Part shown: positions 1-6,051 of the stretch, in pieces
How the letters are laid out: each line of letters begins with the position of its first letter
How positions within the stretch are numbered: the first letter of the stretch is position 1
Assembly (NCBI GenBank): GCA_964550855.1
Contig: CAZKBQ010000007.1
Span: forward strand, 44,124 to 108,123
Reading direction: 5' to 3'
Source of the DNA: JAGOBP01 sp964550855
Lineage (GTDB): Bacteria; Chloroflexota; Anaerolineae; Fen-1058
Length of the DNA stretch: 64,000 bases
The notes under the pieces: model-generated
What the model was told of the DNA's origin: nothing
What the model saw: only the letters and a program-made list of their open reading frames with translations
Databases searched by the model: none
Translations under genes and position numbers: made by a program

Positions 1-558
1 GACTTGATCGTCGCCCGGTATTTTCGCGCCCGCCACGCGCTGGCGCGCGGCCAGATCGATCAGGCCATGAGCGATCTGGCAGAGGCTGCGCGGCTCGATC
101 AGCAGAACCCCTTAATCGCGGCCGAGTTGGGCCGGGCGCACCTGTTGCGCGGCCAGCTGCCGGAAGCCGAGCAGTGGTTGAAACGGGCGCGTGATGCCCG
201 CCCCGACGATGCGTCGGCCTGGCTGGCGCTGGCCGAGTTGTACGCGGGGCGCATCTATGGCCCGCGCGATCAGGCGGTGAGTGTGGCGCAGGAAGCAGTG
301 CGCCGCGCGCCACAGACCGCGGAGGCGCATGTGTGGCTGGCGGCGGCGTATCTGTCGGCGGGCGATCGCAGCGGGGCCGAGAGCGAGCTGCATCGCGCGC
401 TGGAACTGAATCCGGCGTCGGCAGTGGCTTACCTGTATCTGGGGCGTTTGTTTGGGCGCGGCGTCGAGGCCGGGCAGCAGGCTTATGAGCGGGCGCTGAC
501 GTTGGATCCGGACGGACCCATCGGGGCGCAGGCCAGGCGCGCGTTGGAACTGCCGTAA
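1..558 (+). CDS. TPR-repeat protein, C-terminal part (5' truncated)
   Basis: The reading frame is open from the first base of the window, so the gene begins upstream; only the last ~185 residues are visible. They form consecutive tetratricopeptide repeats of about 34 residues, recognisable from alternating small and aromatic positions such as AELGRAHLLRGQLPEAEQWL, AWLALAELYAG and AVAYLYLGRLFG, ending in a TPR-like segment (QQAYERALTLDPDGP). TPR arrays are protein-protein interaction scaffolds. No enzymatic domain is seen in this part, so the function of the whole protein cannot be given. The internal TTG at 4 is not a convincing start because no ribosome-binding site can precede it in the window. 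Confidence 0.8.
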   Translation, partial: DLIVARYFRARHALARGQIDQAMSDLAEAARLDQQNPLIAAELGRAHLLRGQLPEAEQWLKRARDARPDDASAWLALAELYAGRIYGPRDQAVSVAQEAVRRAPQTAEAHVWLAAAYLSAGDRSGAESELHRALELNPASAVAYLYLGRLFGRGVEAGQQAYERALTLDPDGPIGAQARRALELP

Positions 559-573
559 TTATCAACGGCCCTG

Positions 574-582
574 TGGTATAAT
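574..582 (+). promoter_or_regulatory. extended -10 promoter of the 60-aa membrane protein
   Basis: TGGTATAAT, a consensus TATAAT (577-582) preceded by the TGn extension, lies 28 nt upstream of the ATG at 611. No good -35 at 17 nt is visible, which suits an extended -10 promoter. The same TGNTATAAT style recurs across the window. Confidence 0.65.
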
Positions 583-610
583 CGGCCGCGTTTAGAGTAA
601 GGAGGACAGT

Positions 611-793
611 ATGGCCCGTCGCACAAAGAAGCAGACCGCCGAGCGCAACATGCGCATCTTGTTCGGCATTCTAGCCGTCCTGGTGGTGGCATCCATGGTG
701 TTGAGTATGGTGGTGACCAATACCGGCGTTACCCTGCCGCCGCCGACTTCGGTGCCGCAGCAGTCTGTGCCGTTGCCCATCGCCACACCTTAG
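611..793 (+). CDS. small single-pass membrane protein (60 aa)
   Basis: A 60-residue protein with a basic N-terminus (MARRTKKQTAERNMR), one hydrophobic segment (about residues 16-36, ILFGILAVLVVASMVLSMVV) and a proline/threonine-rich tail predicted outside the membrane. A near-perfect ribosome-binding site (AAGGAGGA) stands 5 nt before the ATG, an extended -10 lies upstream and a terminator follows, so this looks like a monocistronic real gene. I do not recognise the family. The positive-inside rule suggests a cytoplasmic N-terminus and an exposed tail. Confidence 0.75.
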   Translation: MARRTKKQTAERNMRILFGILAVLVVASMVLSMVVTNTGVTLPPPTSVPQQSVPLPIATP

Positions 794-813
794 CCGGCCT
801 GCGCCTCAATCAA

Positions 814-841
814 AAACGCCCCGCCTGATCGCGGGGCGTTT
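814..841. terminator. bidirectional intrinsic terminator
   Basis: Perfect 11-bp stem AAACGCCCCGC / GCGGGGCGTTT with a 6-nt loop (825-830). A-rich and T-rich ends serve both strands, between the convergent genes ending at 793 (plus) and 847 (minus). Confidence 0.85.
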
Positions 842-846
842 GCGTA

Positions 847-1680
847 TCAACGACTGCGCAGTAACAACAGCAGAGCCAGCGTCATGACGCCCGCAAACTC
901 CACCAGCACGCGGCGCGTCAGTCGATCCAGCAGATACTGGCTTACCAGTCCAACCAGCGCGTAAAAGATCAGCAGCTGTGAGATGGCGGCCGTGAAGACA
1001 TCGGTGCGCCAGTAGTTGATGGCCCAGCTGCCCTGCGCCATGACCAGACCGATGGCGCCAGCCAGCATCGACACGCGGCTCAGGCGCGCGCCCGACGCCC
1101 ACAGCAGATCGAAGGCCAGACTGCTGGCGACCAGCAGCGTCAGCGGGGCGGTCAGCAGGCTGCGCGCGCGCGTGTTCCAGATCAGGCCGAACAGCAGCAC
1201 GGCCAGCACGTAGGCGACGATGTTGAGAAAAAGGCGCGCCCGGCCGGCCGCCGGTGCTTCAGGGTCGAGCGCCAGATATTCGGCGGCCACGATGGCCCAT
1301 AACAGCGCGCCGGTCAGCGCCAGCCCCACGACCCAGGTGCGCCCGTCGGTGATGTTGGCCAGGAGCTGCGCGGCCACCACCACCGTCAGCGCGGGGCTGA
1401 TCCAGGTGGGAAAGGTGCGGGTGACTTCGCCGCTGCGCACGCGGGGATGCGACCGCATCAGCACGTCGGCGCCCGCGCAGGTCAGCGCCGATGCCAGCAG
1501 CGAAATAAAGGTCGTTGCCGAAAATTCCAGCCGCAGCGGCGTGCCCAGAAATGAGGTACCCAGGCCGGTGGTGGCCGGCGATTCGATCAGCGGCAGCAGA
1601 CTCAGGCTGAGAACCACCAGCGCCACCAGCACGCTGAGGCGTTCGCGATTGATGGTTGAATAAGCACGATCCAGCATCAC
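847..1680 (-). CDS. polytopic membrane protein of unknown function
   Basis: 277 residues with about eight hydrophobic segments (for example LSVLVALVVLSLSLLPLI near 15-32, ISPALTVVVAAQLLANI, LFLNIVAYVLAVLLFGLIW and a final LVEFAGVMTLALLLLLRS). There is no signal peptide motif, catalytic motif or recognisable transporter signature. The start is a GTG at 1680 followed directly by ATG at 1677; a TAGAAT -10 element ends only six bases upstream of the GTG and there is no Shine-Dalgarno sequence, so the transcript is probably leaderless. The gene is monocistronic and converges on the small membrane protein gene. Function unknown. Confidence 0.75.
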   Translation of the reverse strand: MMLDRAYSTINRERLSVLVALVVLSLSLLPLIESPATTGLGTSFLGTPLRLEFSATTFISLLASALTCAGADVLMRSHPRVRSGEVTRTFPTWISPALTVVVAAQLLANITDGRTWVVGLALTGALLWAIVAAEYLALDPEAPAAGRARLFLNIVAYVLAVLLFGLIWNTRARSLLTAPLTLLVASSLAFDLLWASGARLSRVSMLAGAIGLVMAQGSWAINYWRTDVFTAAISQLLIFYALVGLVSQYLLDRLTRRVLVEFAGVMTLALLLLLRSR

Positions 1681-1974
1681 CCTGCGATTCTACCGCACGC
1701 CGGGCGATTGTCAAAGGCCGCACTGCGCGAGGAGTGCACGTCAAAGTTTGGCGGCGGCCTGCTGGCGATTGAAAGCGCGCCTTTGGAGCCGTGGGCTGAA
1801 CGTCACCGGCGTGGACGGGGTCTCGTCGGCGCAGGCCGACGAGCGGCGGCACGCCCGCCAGCCGCGAATTCATTCGCCGAAGAAGTCTCGGTCGTAGAGC
1901 AGCGCCGCCGCCCCGCAACACGAAAAGCGGCCGCGCCCGTTCGGGTCGTGGCCGCCGAGGAGATCAAAGAGGCG
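1681..1974. other. gene-poor spacer with repeat-like sequence
   Basis: About 290 nt without a supported gene. An open frame exists on the plus strand (1708-1980), but it has no ribosome-binding site and reads as low-complexity Arg/Ala sequence. The stretch shares GGAGTGCACGTCAA (1731-1744) and GCGAATTCATTCGC (1864-1877, a near-palindrome) with the spacer at 42121-42173. A near-palindrome at 1929-1957 (GCGGCC...GGCCGC) may serve as the terminator of the minus-strand... gene ending at 1975. Confidence 0.45.
1687..1692 (-). promoter_or_regulatory. -10 element of a probable leaderless promoter
   Basis: On the minus strand TAGAAT (1692 to 1687) is followed by six bases and then the GTG start at 1680, placing the expected transcription start at or within one or two bases of the start codon. 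Confidence 0.5.
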
Positions 1975-2715
1975 TTATGACTTGCGCCGTCGCCACAGCA
2001 CGATGGCGCCGATGAAGCCGACCGCGCCGATCACGGTCAGGGCCGGGCCGGACGACTCCGCTGAGTGCACGCTGAGCGATTGCAATTGTACGGCCGTGGG
2101 CGTGGTCAGTTCAAAACGCAACAAGGCATACTTCGTCCCCGTCCCGCCTTCGATCAGGCCGGTGTACAGCGCCGGCGCGGTGCCGCCATTGTAGTACGGG
2201 CTGGACTCATAGATGTACGCATCGGCCACGCGAAACTGGGTACCGGTGCTGCGCTGGATGGTCAGGCACGTTTGGGGGCGGCCCGGCTGGGTATAGCACA
2301 CGTGCAGTTTGGGCCGCAGGGTCTCATCGCTGGCCTCGCTGCTGGCAAAAGTGGTGAAGTAGGTGTCGCCCTGCTCAAAGAGCAGCCCGTAATTTGCGGC
2401 CGGATTGTTTAGCCAGCCCTGCACCTGGGACGTCACATCCAGATCGTGCCAGCCGACATCGTCGGTGTTGAACGACAGGATCGCATTCGGGTCAAAGCTG
2501 TTGCCGAAGCTCTCCCACGTCACCTCGGTCTCCGCCCACGCGGCCGTGATGGGATGCACATACACGATCTGGCCGCTGATGTTGGTCTCGTAGATCGACA
2601 GCGTGGCCGAATTGATGACCGTGCCGGTTTGCGCGCTCGCCGATTGAGCGTTTAACACAAGACCGAGGCCGAGGCACGCCAGCGCCATCGTCAGACCCGC
2701 ACGCAGTTGCTTCAT
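1975..2715 (-). CDS. secreted DNRLRE-domain protein with C-terminal membrane anchor
   Basis: 246 residues. An N-terminal signal peptide (about residues 1-28, MKQLRAGLTMALACLGLGL, cleavage after ASA) leads into a beta-rich domain typical of the DNRLRE family: SATLSIYETN, then W-E-VTWESFG, then WHDLDVTSQVQGWL and NYGLLFEQ, about residues 30-140. A second beta-rich part follows. The protein ends in a hydrophobic helix and a basic tail (VIGAVGFIGAIVLWRRRKS), as in cell-surface proteins kept at the membrane by a sorting-like C-terminus. DNRLRE domains occur in extracellular, often carbohydrate-related proteins. The precise role is unknown. The ribosome-binding site AAAGGA precedes the ATG. Confidence 0.8.
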   Translation of the reverse strand: MKQLRAGLTMALACLGLGLVLNAQSASAQTGTVINSATLSIYETNISGQIVYVHPITAAWAETEVTWESFGNSFDPNAILSFNTDDVGWHDLDVTSQVQGWLNNPAANYGLLFEQGDTYFTTFASSEASDETLRPKLHVCYTQPGRPQTCLTIQRSTGTQFRVADAYIYESSPYYNGGTAPALYTGLIEGGTGTKYALLRFELTTPTAVQLQSLSVHSAESSGPALTVIGAVGFIGAIVLWRRRKS

Positions 2716-2993
2716 GATCTCGTTCCTTTCTCGACGCGGAGATCGTCTCCCGCTGTTCGCAGCACCATCTCCTTTTGACCGTTCTCAGTCTAAGGTGGTT
2801 CTCTGTGTCGCGCAATAGGCGCAGCGCAGTTTTCACCAGTTGCTTACCATCTACTGACCTGCCGCACACCTGTTTCCAAGAGCGTTGTCGTTCTAACTAC
2901 GACCGACGTATCTGTACTTTTGCCAAAGTCATGAGCGTGCTATACTCTGGTTCGATCCAGTCATTGCGATCATTTCCCGGAAGGCAGGCCACC
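2716..2993. other. divergent intergenic region
   Basis: 278 nt between the divergent DNRLRE protein gene and the prepilin peptidase gene. For the minus gene it holds a ribosome-binding site, a GGAGATCGTCTCC near-palindrome (about 2740-2752) in the leader and a weak TTGCGC-17-TAGACT promoter. For the plus gene it holds the promoter at 2920-2946. No other gene is supported. Confidence 0.5.
2920..2946 (+). promoter_or_regulatory. promoter of the prepilin peptidase gene
   Basis: TTGCCA (2920-2925), a 15-bp spacer and an extended -10 TGCTATACT (2938-2946). Its position argues that translation starts downstream, at TTG 2994, and not at the upstream in-frame ATG codons. Confidence 0.55.
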
Positions 2994-3827
2994 TTGATCA
3001 TTCTCTATGCCCTGTTCGGTTTGTTGGTTGGCGGCGTCATCGCGCAGTTGGCCGATGTCCTGCCCCGACCGCGTTTGGCACAGGCCGCAGCCGAACGGCC
3101 CGCAAGCCCGAGCCTGGCCGCTGCCGTGCAGCACGATGTGAAACGCGTGCTGCAGTTTTTGGGGAAACGCCGCTGCCTGGCCTGCGGCCAACCCCGACCG
3201 TTGATCCAGTCGATCGCGGTCGTCGCCTTCGTCGCGCGCCGCCGTGAGTGTGCGGCGTGCGGCCGCCCGATCGCAGTACGCACCCTTATCGTGGAACTGG
3301 CTACCGCCGGCCTGTTTGCCTTCCTGTTCACACACTACGCGGACATCGTCAAGCTGGCACTGGCGAGTTTTCACACCAGCGTTCTGCTGCTGGTCACCGT
3401 CACCGATCTGGAATACCGGCTCATTCCCAATCGCGCCATCTTGCCCGCCATCGCCATCGCGGCGCTAACCTCGCCGTTGTGGTTCGGGCCGGGCTGGTAT
3501 CTGGCCTTGGTCGGCGGCGCCATCGGCTTTGGCTTTTTTTGGCTGGCCGCCATCGTCGGCGGACGATTCATCGGCCATGGCGCAATGGGCGGCGGCGATG
3601 TGAAGCTGGCCGCCTACGTCGGATTGATCACAGGCTTTCCCGGCATCATCACCGCGCTGGTGCTCACCATCCTGGCAGGCGGGATCATCAGTCTGGCGCT
3701 GCTGATGGTGCGCGTGGTCAACATGCGCAGCGGCATTCCCTATGGACCATTTATCGTGCTGGGCGGCTTCATCACCATGTTGTGGGGGGCGCAGATCATG
3801 AGCCGGTTTTTCTTTGGGGCCGGGTGA
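2994..3827 (+). CDS. pilD: prepilin peptidase (type IV leader peptidase, A24 family)
   Basis: Membrane aspartyl protease that cleaves the leader of type IV prepilins and often N-methylates the new N-terminus. The 277-residue product has several hydrophobic segments, the two cytoplasmic CxxC pairs (CLACGQ and CAACGR) of the full-length zinc-binding form, and both catalytic aspartate motifs, TDLEYRLIPN and MGGGDVKLAAY (the GxGD signature). The start is taken as TTG 2994: a GGAAGG ribosome-binding site lies nine bases upstream, and the promoter at 2920-2946 excludes earlier ATGs. No pilin or pilus assembly genes are nearby, so its substrates are encoded elsewhere. Ten bases separate it from the cupin gene, suggesting co-transcription. 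Confidence 0.92.
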   Translation: MIILYALFGLLVGGVIAQLADVLPRPRLAQAAAERPASPSLAAAVQHDVKRVLQFLGKRRCLACGQPRPLIQSIAVVAFVARRRECAACGRPIAVRTLIVELATAGLFAFLFTHYADIVKLALASFHTSVLLLVTVTDLEYRLIPNRAILPAIAIAALTSPLWFGPGWYLALVGGAIGFGFFWLAAIVGGRFIGHGAMGGGDVKLAAYVGLITGFPGIITALVLTILAGGIISLALLMVRVVNMRSGIPYGPFIVLGGFITMLWGAQIMSRFFFGAG

Positions 3828-3837
3828 GCGAAAGGCA

Positions 3838-4152
3838 ATGGCGTTTCGGGTGACGCGATGGACGGGCACAGCGCCGCCAAACAGAGCCGAGCTTGAAGAG
3901 CAGTTCTTTCAGGCCGGGTTGTTCCCTTACGAATGGTCAAACGGCCCCGGCGACGTGTATCCCGCGCATGTGCACAACTACCATAAAGTGTTGTACGTCC
4001 TGCGCGGTTCAATCACGTGGCGCTTGCCGGAGACCGACGAAGTGATTGAGACCCGCGCGGGCGATCGCATTGATCTGCCGCGTGGAACGTGGCATGCCGC
4101 GCAGGTTGGCCCGGGCGGCGTGGCGTGCCTGGAAGGTCATCAGGAGGAGTAA
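3838..4152 (+). CDS. cupin-domain protein
   Basis: 104-residue single-domain cupin. Cupin motif 1 is seen as HVHNYHKVLYVLRGSITWRLP (about residues 45-65; two histidines with a following HK) and motif 2 as GDRIDLPRGTWHAAQVG. The conserved histidines suggest a bound metal ion. The family is diverse (isomerases, dioxygenases, sensors), and nothing in this short protein tells which. The ATG at 3838 has a GAAAGG ribosome-binding site and lies ten bases after the prepilin peptidase stop. The SRAP gene follows after five bases, so the three genes probably form one operon, although their roles do not obviously connect. Confidence 0.8.
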   Translation: MAFRVTRWTGTAPPNRAELEEQFFQAGLFPYEWSNGPGDVYPAHVHNYHKVLYVLRGSITWRLPETDEVIETRAGDRIDLPRGTWHAAQVGPGGVACLEGHQEE

Positions 4153-4157
4153 CTGTC

Positions 4158-4826
4158 ATGTGCGGACGATTCACCCTCACCGTCGATCCGGCGGAACTGC
4201 GCGAGTGGCTGGAACTGATTGACGTGCCGGATCAGTTGACGCCGCGCTACAACATCGCGCCCACACAGCCGGTAGCCGTGGTCACATCGCCGACCGATCG
4301 GAAGGTGGAGATCTTCCAGTGGGGCTTGATCCCGTCGTGGTCCAAAGACCCGTCGATGGGCAGCCGCATGATCAATGCGCGCGCGGAAACCGTCCACGAG
4401 AAGCCCGCGTTTCGCGCACCTTTTCAGCGCAAACGCTGTCTGATCCTGGCCGACGGCTTCTTCGAATGGAAGGCGCTGGACAAAGGCAAGCAGCCATACT
4501 TCATCCACCTGACATCGGGCAAGCCCTTTGCGTTTGCGGGCCTGTGGGATCACTGGACCTCGCCGGAGGGCGACGAGCGTATGACGTGCACCATCATCAC
4601 CTGCGAACCGAATGACCTGATGGCGCAGCTGCACAATCGGATGCCGGTGATACTTGACAAAGATGTGATGTGGGACTGGCTTGATCCGGCGGCCACGCCG
4701 ATCGCGCTAAAAGCCCTGCTGATCCCCTATGCAGGCCGCCTGGAGGCCTATCCGGTTGCTCGATTGGTGAACAAACCCGACTATGACGCGCCCGACTGCA
4801 TCCAACCGCAGGGCGCGCCGCTTTAG
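4158..4826 (+). CDS. SOS response-associated peptidase (SRAP, YedK/HMCES family)
   Basis: 222 residues. SRAP proteins form a thiazolidine cross-link through Cys2 with abasic sites in single-stranded DNA, shielding them during replication. The catalytic cysteine is exposed after removal of Met1: the protein begins MCGRFTL. Other family landmarks are RYNIAPTQP (active-site Asn), WGLIPSW, MINARAETV, RCLILADGFFEW (Glu) and the histidine of LHNRMPVIL. The start at 4158 is dictated by Cys2 and by AGGAGG ten bases upstream; an in-frame start at 4089 would bury the cysteine and is wrong. A strong terminator follows at 4849. Confidence 0.95.
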   Translation: MCGRFTLTVDPAELREWLELIDVPDQLTPRYNIAPTQPVAVVTSPTDRKVEIFQWGLIPSWSKDPSMGSRMINARAETVHEKPAFRAPFQRKRCLILADGFFEWKALDKGKQPYFIHLTSGKPFAFAGLWDHWTSPEGDERMTCTIITCEPNDLMAQLHNRMPVILDKDVMWDWLDPAATPIALKALLIPYAGRLEAYPVARLVNKPDYDAPDCIQPQGAPL

Positions 4827-4848
4827 ACGCATTTGCTACGCAACATTG

Positions 4849-4877
4849 ACGGCCGAAGGCATACTTCGGCCGTTTTT
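4849..4877 (+). terminator. intrinsic terminator after the SRAP gene
   Basis: Ten-base stem ACGGCCGAAG / CTTCGGCCGT with a five-base loop, followed by TTTT (4874-4877). Confidence 0.9.
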
Positions 4878-4889
4878 GTTGCGCACGTC

Positions 4890-5000
4890 ACGAGCGGGCG
4901 GTACAAAAGTCCCGCAAACCTCCGCCAGCCGTATCGACCGGGCGTGTCAGGCGGTGAAACTGGCAGGGTTGGGGAAGCATTACCAACTTTCAAAGAGGAG
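4890..5000 (+). other. structured leader upstream of the secreted protein gene
   Basis: The ~130-nt region before 5009 can form GCGGG/CCCGC around 4897-4918, CCGCC/GGCGG and GCCAG/CTGGC long-range pairs, and a TTGG/CCAA hairpin near 4970-4987. The string CGCAAACCTCCG recalls part of the c-di-GMP-I riboswitch core, but the rest of that consensus is not present. It may be an untranslated regulatory RNA of another class, or simply a structured 5' leader. Confidence 0.3.
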
Positions 5001-5008
5001 GCTTTGCA

Positions 5009-5596
5009 ATGCACCGATTAAGAATCACCGTAGCCCTGGGCCTGGCGCTGCTGCTAACGGCGCTGTTGGTGAGCGTGGTGGCGGCCGCGCCCGGCGGGCC
5101 CGCGCCGACTGCGCTCGACCCGATGCCGACGCCTGAGCCGACCATCACGCCGACGATCACTTCCACGTTGATGTTCACGCATCCGGTGGGCAATGCCATT
5201 GCGCTGCATTTTGGCATTCCGTACACCGAGGTGATGGCTCTGCACAATTCCGGTCTGGGCTTTGGCGAGATCGCCCGCGCCTACCTGACCGCGCAAGCGC
5301 TGAGCGGCACGTTGACCGTATCGCAGGTCTTGGAACTGCGCGCTTCGGGGATGGGCTGGGGGCAGTTCATGAAGCAGTACGGCGTGCATCCCGGTGGTAA
5401 GGGACTGGGCGCCATCATGAGCGGTCGCGCTCAGCCGGTGGCCACGCCGGAGCCGAGCGGATCAGCCGGGGGCAGCAAGCAGTCCGGCTCGGCGCCCGGT
5501 CTTGGTAACGCGCCCGCGCCGGGCGGCAACAGTTGCCCCGGCAACAGCTGCAACGCCCCGGGGCAGAACAAGCCGGGCAAACCGGGCAAGAAGTAA
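5009..5596 (+). CDS. secreted protein with two short helical repeats and Gly/Pro-rich tail
   Basis: 195 residues. The signal peptide (MHRLRITVALGLALLLTALL..., cleavage near VVAAA, residue ~27) is followed by a Pro/Thr-rich linker (about 30-50). A compact helical region contains two related segments, IPYTEVMALHNSGLGFGEIARAY and VSQVLELRASGMGWGQFMKQYG, sharing the pattern V-x(2)-L-x(2)-SG-x-G-x-(G)-x-(I/F). A low-complexity Gly/Ser/Pro/Asn tail ends in KPGKPGKK. AAAGAGGAGG lies nine bases before the ATG. I do not know the family; I infer an exported structural or binding role. The two cysteines in the tail (SCPGNSC) might form a disulfide. Confidence 0.75.
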   Translation: MHRLRITVALGLALLLTALLVSVVAAAPGGPAPTALDPMPTPEPTITPTITSTLMFTHPVGNAIALHFGIPYTEVMALHNSGLGFGEIARAYLTAQALSGTLTVSQVLELRASGMGWGQFMKQYGVHPGGKGLGAIMSGRAQPVATPEPSGSAGGSKQSGSAPGLGNAPAPGGNSCPGNSCNAPGQNKPGKPGKK

Positions 5597-5616
5597 GCGA
5601 ATCAGTGGTAGTGCTG

Positions 5617-5650
5617 ACAGCGGCGGGGCGCTCACCCCGCCGCTGTTTGT
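5617..5650 (+). terminator. intrinsic terminator after the secreted protein gene
   Basis: Perfect 12-bp stem ACAGCGGCGGGG / CCCCGCCGCTGT, six-base loop, then TTGTTT. It lies between convergent genes. Confidence 0.88.
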
Positions 5651-6025
5651 TTAGGGGCGCTCCTTAGGGAACAGATCGCGGATCGATTCGAGCAGGGTGT
5701 GGCGGCTGTAGTCCTTAAACTCGCCGGCGTCGAAGAAGACGCCGTAGCAGGTGGGGCAGGCCTCATACCACAGGTGCGGCTGCACCCGATCGACCATGCG
5801 CGTCAGCCGCGTGCCGTCGCGCGGACAGTCGATGGTGTCGATGCGATTCATCGTCCCGCCCACGGCCGGATCGCCGCTGTCGATCTGCCGCGCGCCCGGC
5901 CTGGCTTTCAACTGCTGCTGCTCCTGAAAGTCGAACCAGATGCCGTAACAGCCCGTGCACCGATCGACTTCCACACCCTCAAACTCGATCTTCTTCATTT
6001 CGGCCTGGCACTTGGGACACTTCAT
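5651..6025 (-). CDS. zinc-ribbon (zf-TFIIB type) protein
   Basis: 124 residues with two TFIIB-like zinc knuckles. The first has CPKC near residue 3 and CTGC near 33, followed by the family phrase GIWFDFQEQQQL; the second has CPRD near 65 (Cys, not CxxC) and CPTCYGVFFDAGEF near 90-105. Such small proteins bind zinc and are otherwise uncharacterised. The ATG at 6025 has AGGAG seven bases upstream. A longer frame reaching 6355 runs antisense-free into mutL but has no start signal and is rejected. The gene lies 26 bases downstream of mutL on the same strand and is probably co-transcribed with it. Confidence 0.85.
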   Translation of the reverse strand: MKCPKCQAEMKKIEFEGVEVDRCTGCYGIWFDFQEQQQLKARPGARQIDSGDPAVGGTMNRIDTIDCPRDGTRLTRMVDRVQPHLWYEACPTCYGVFFDAGEFKDYSRHTLLESIRDLFPKERP

Positions 6026-6051
6026 AGTGATCTCCTGATTGGCCGTCGCGG

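Noticed and set aside
1708..1980. 90-codon plus-strand open frame in the spacer after the first membrane protein gene
   Set aside because: No ribosome-binding site, low-complexity Arg/Ala sequence, and the stretch contains repeat-like DNA.
4890..5000. Canonical c-di-GMP-I riboswitch
   Set aside because: Only a short string resembles the core; the two tetraloop-receptor helices and the conserved first half of the aptamer are not found.
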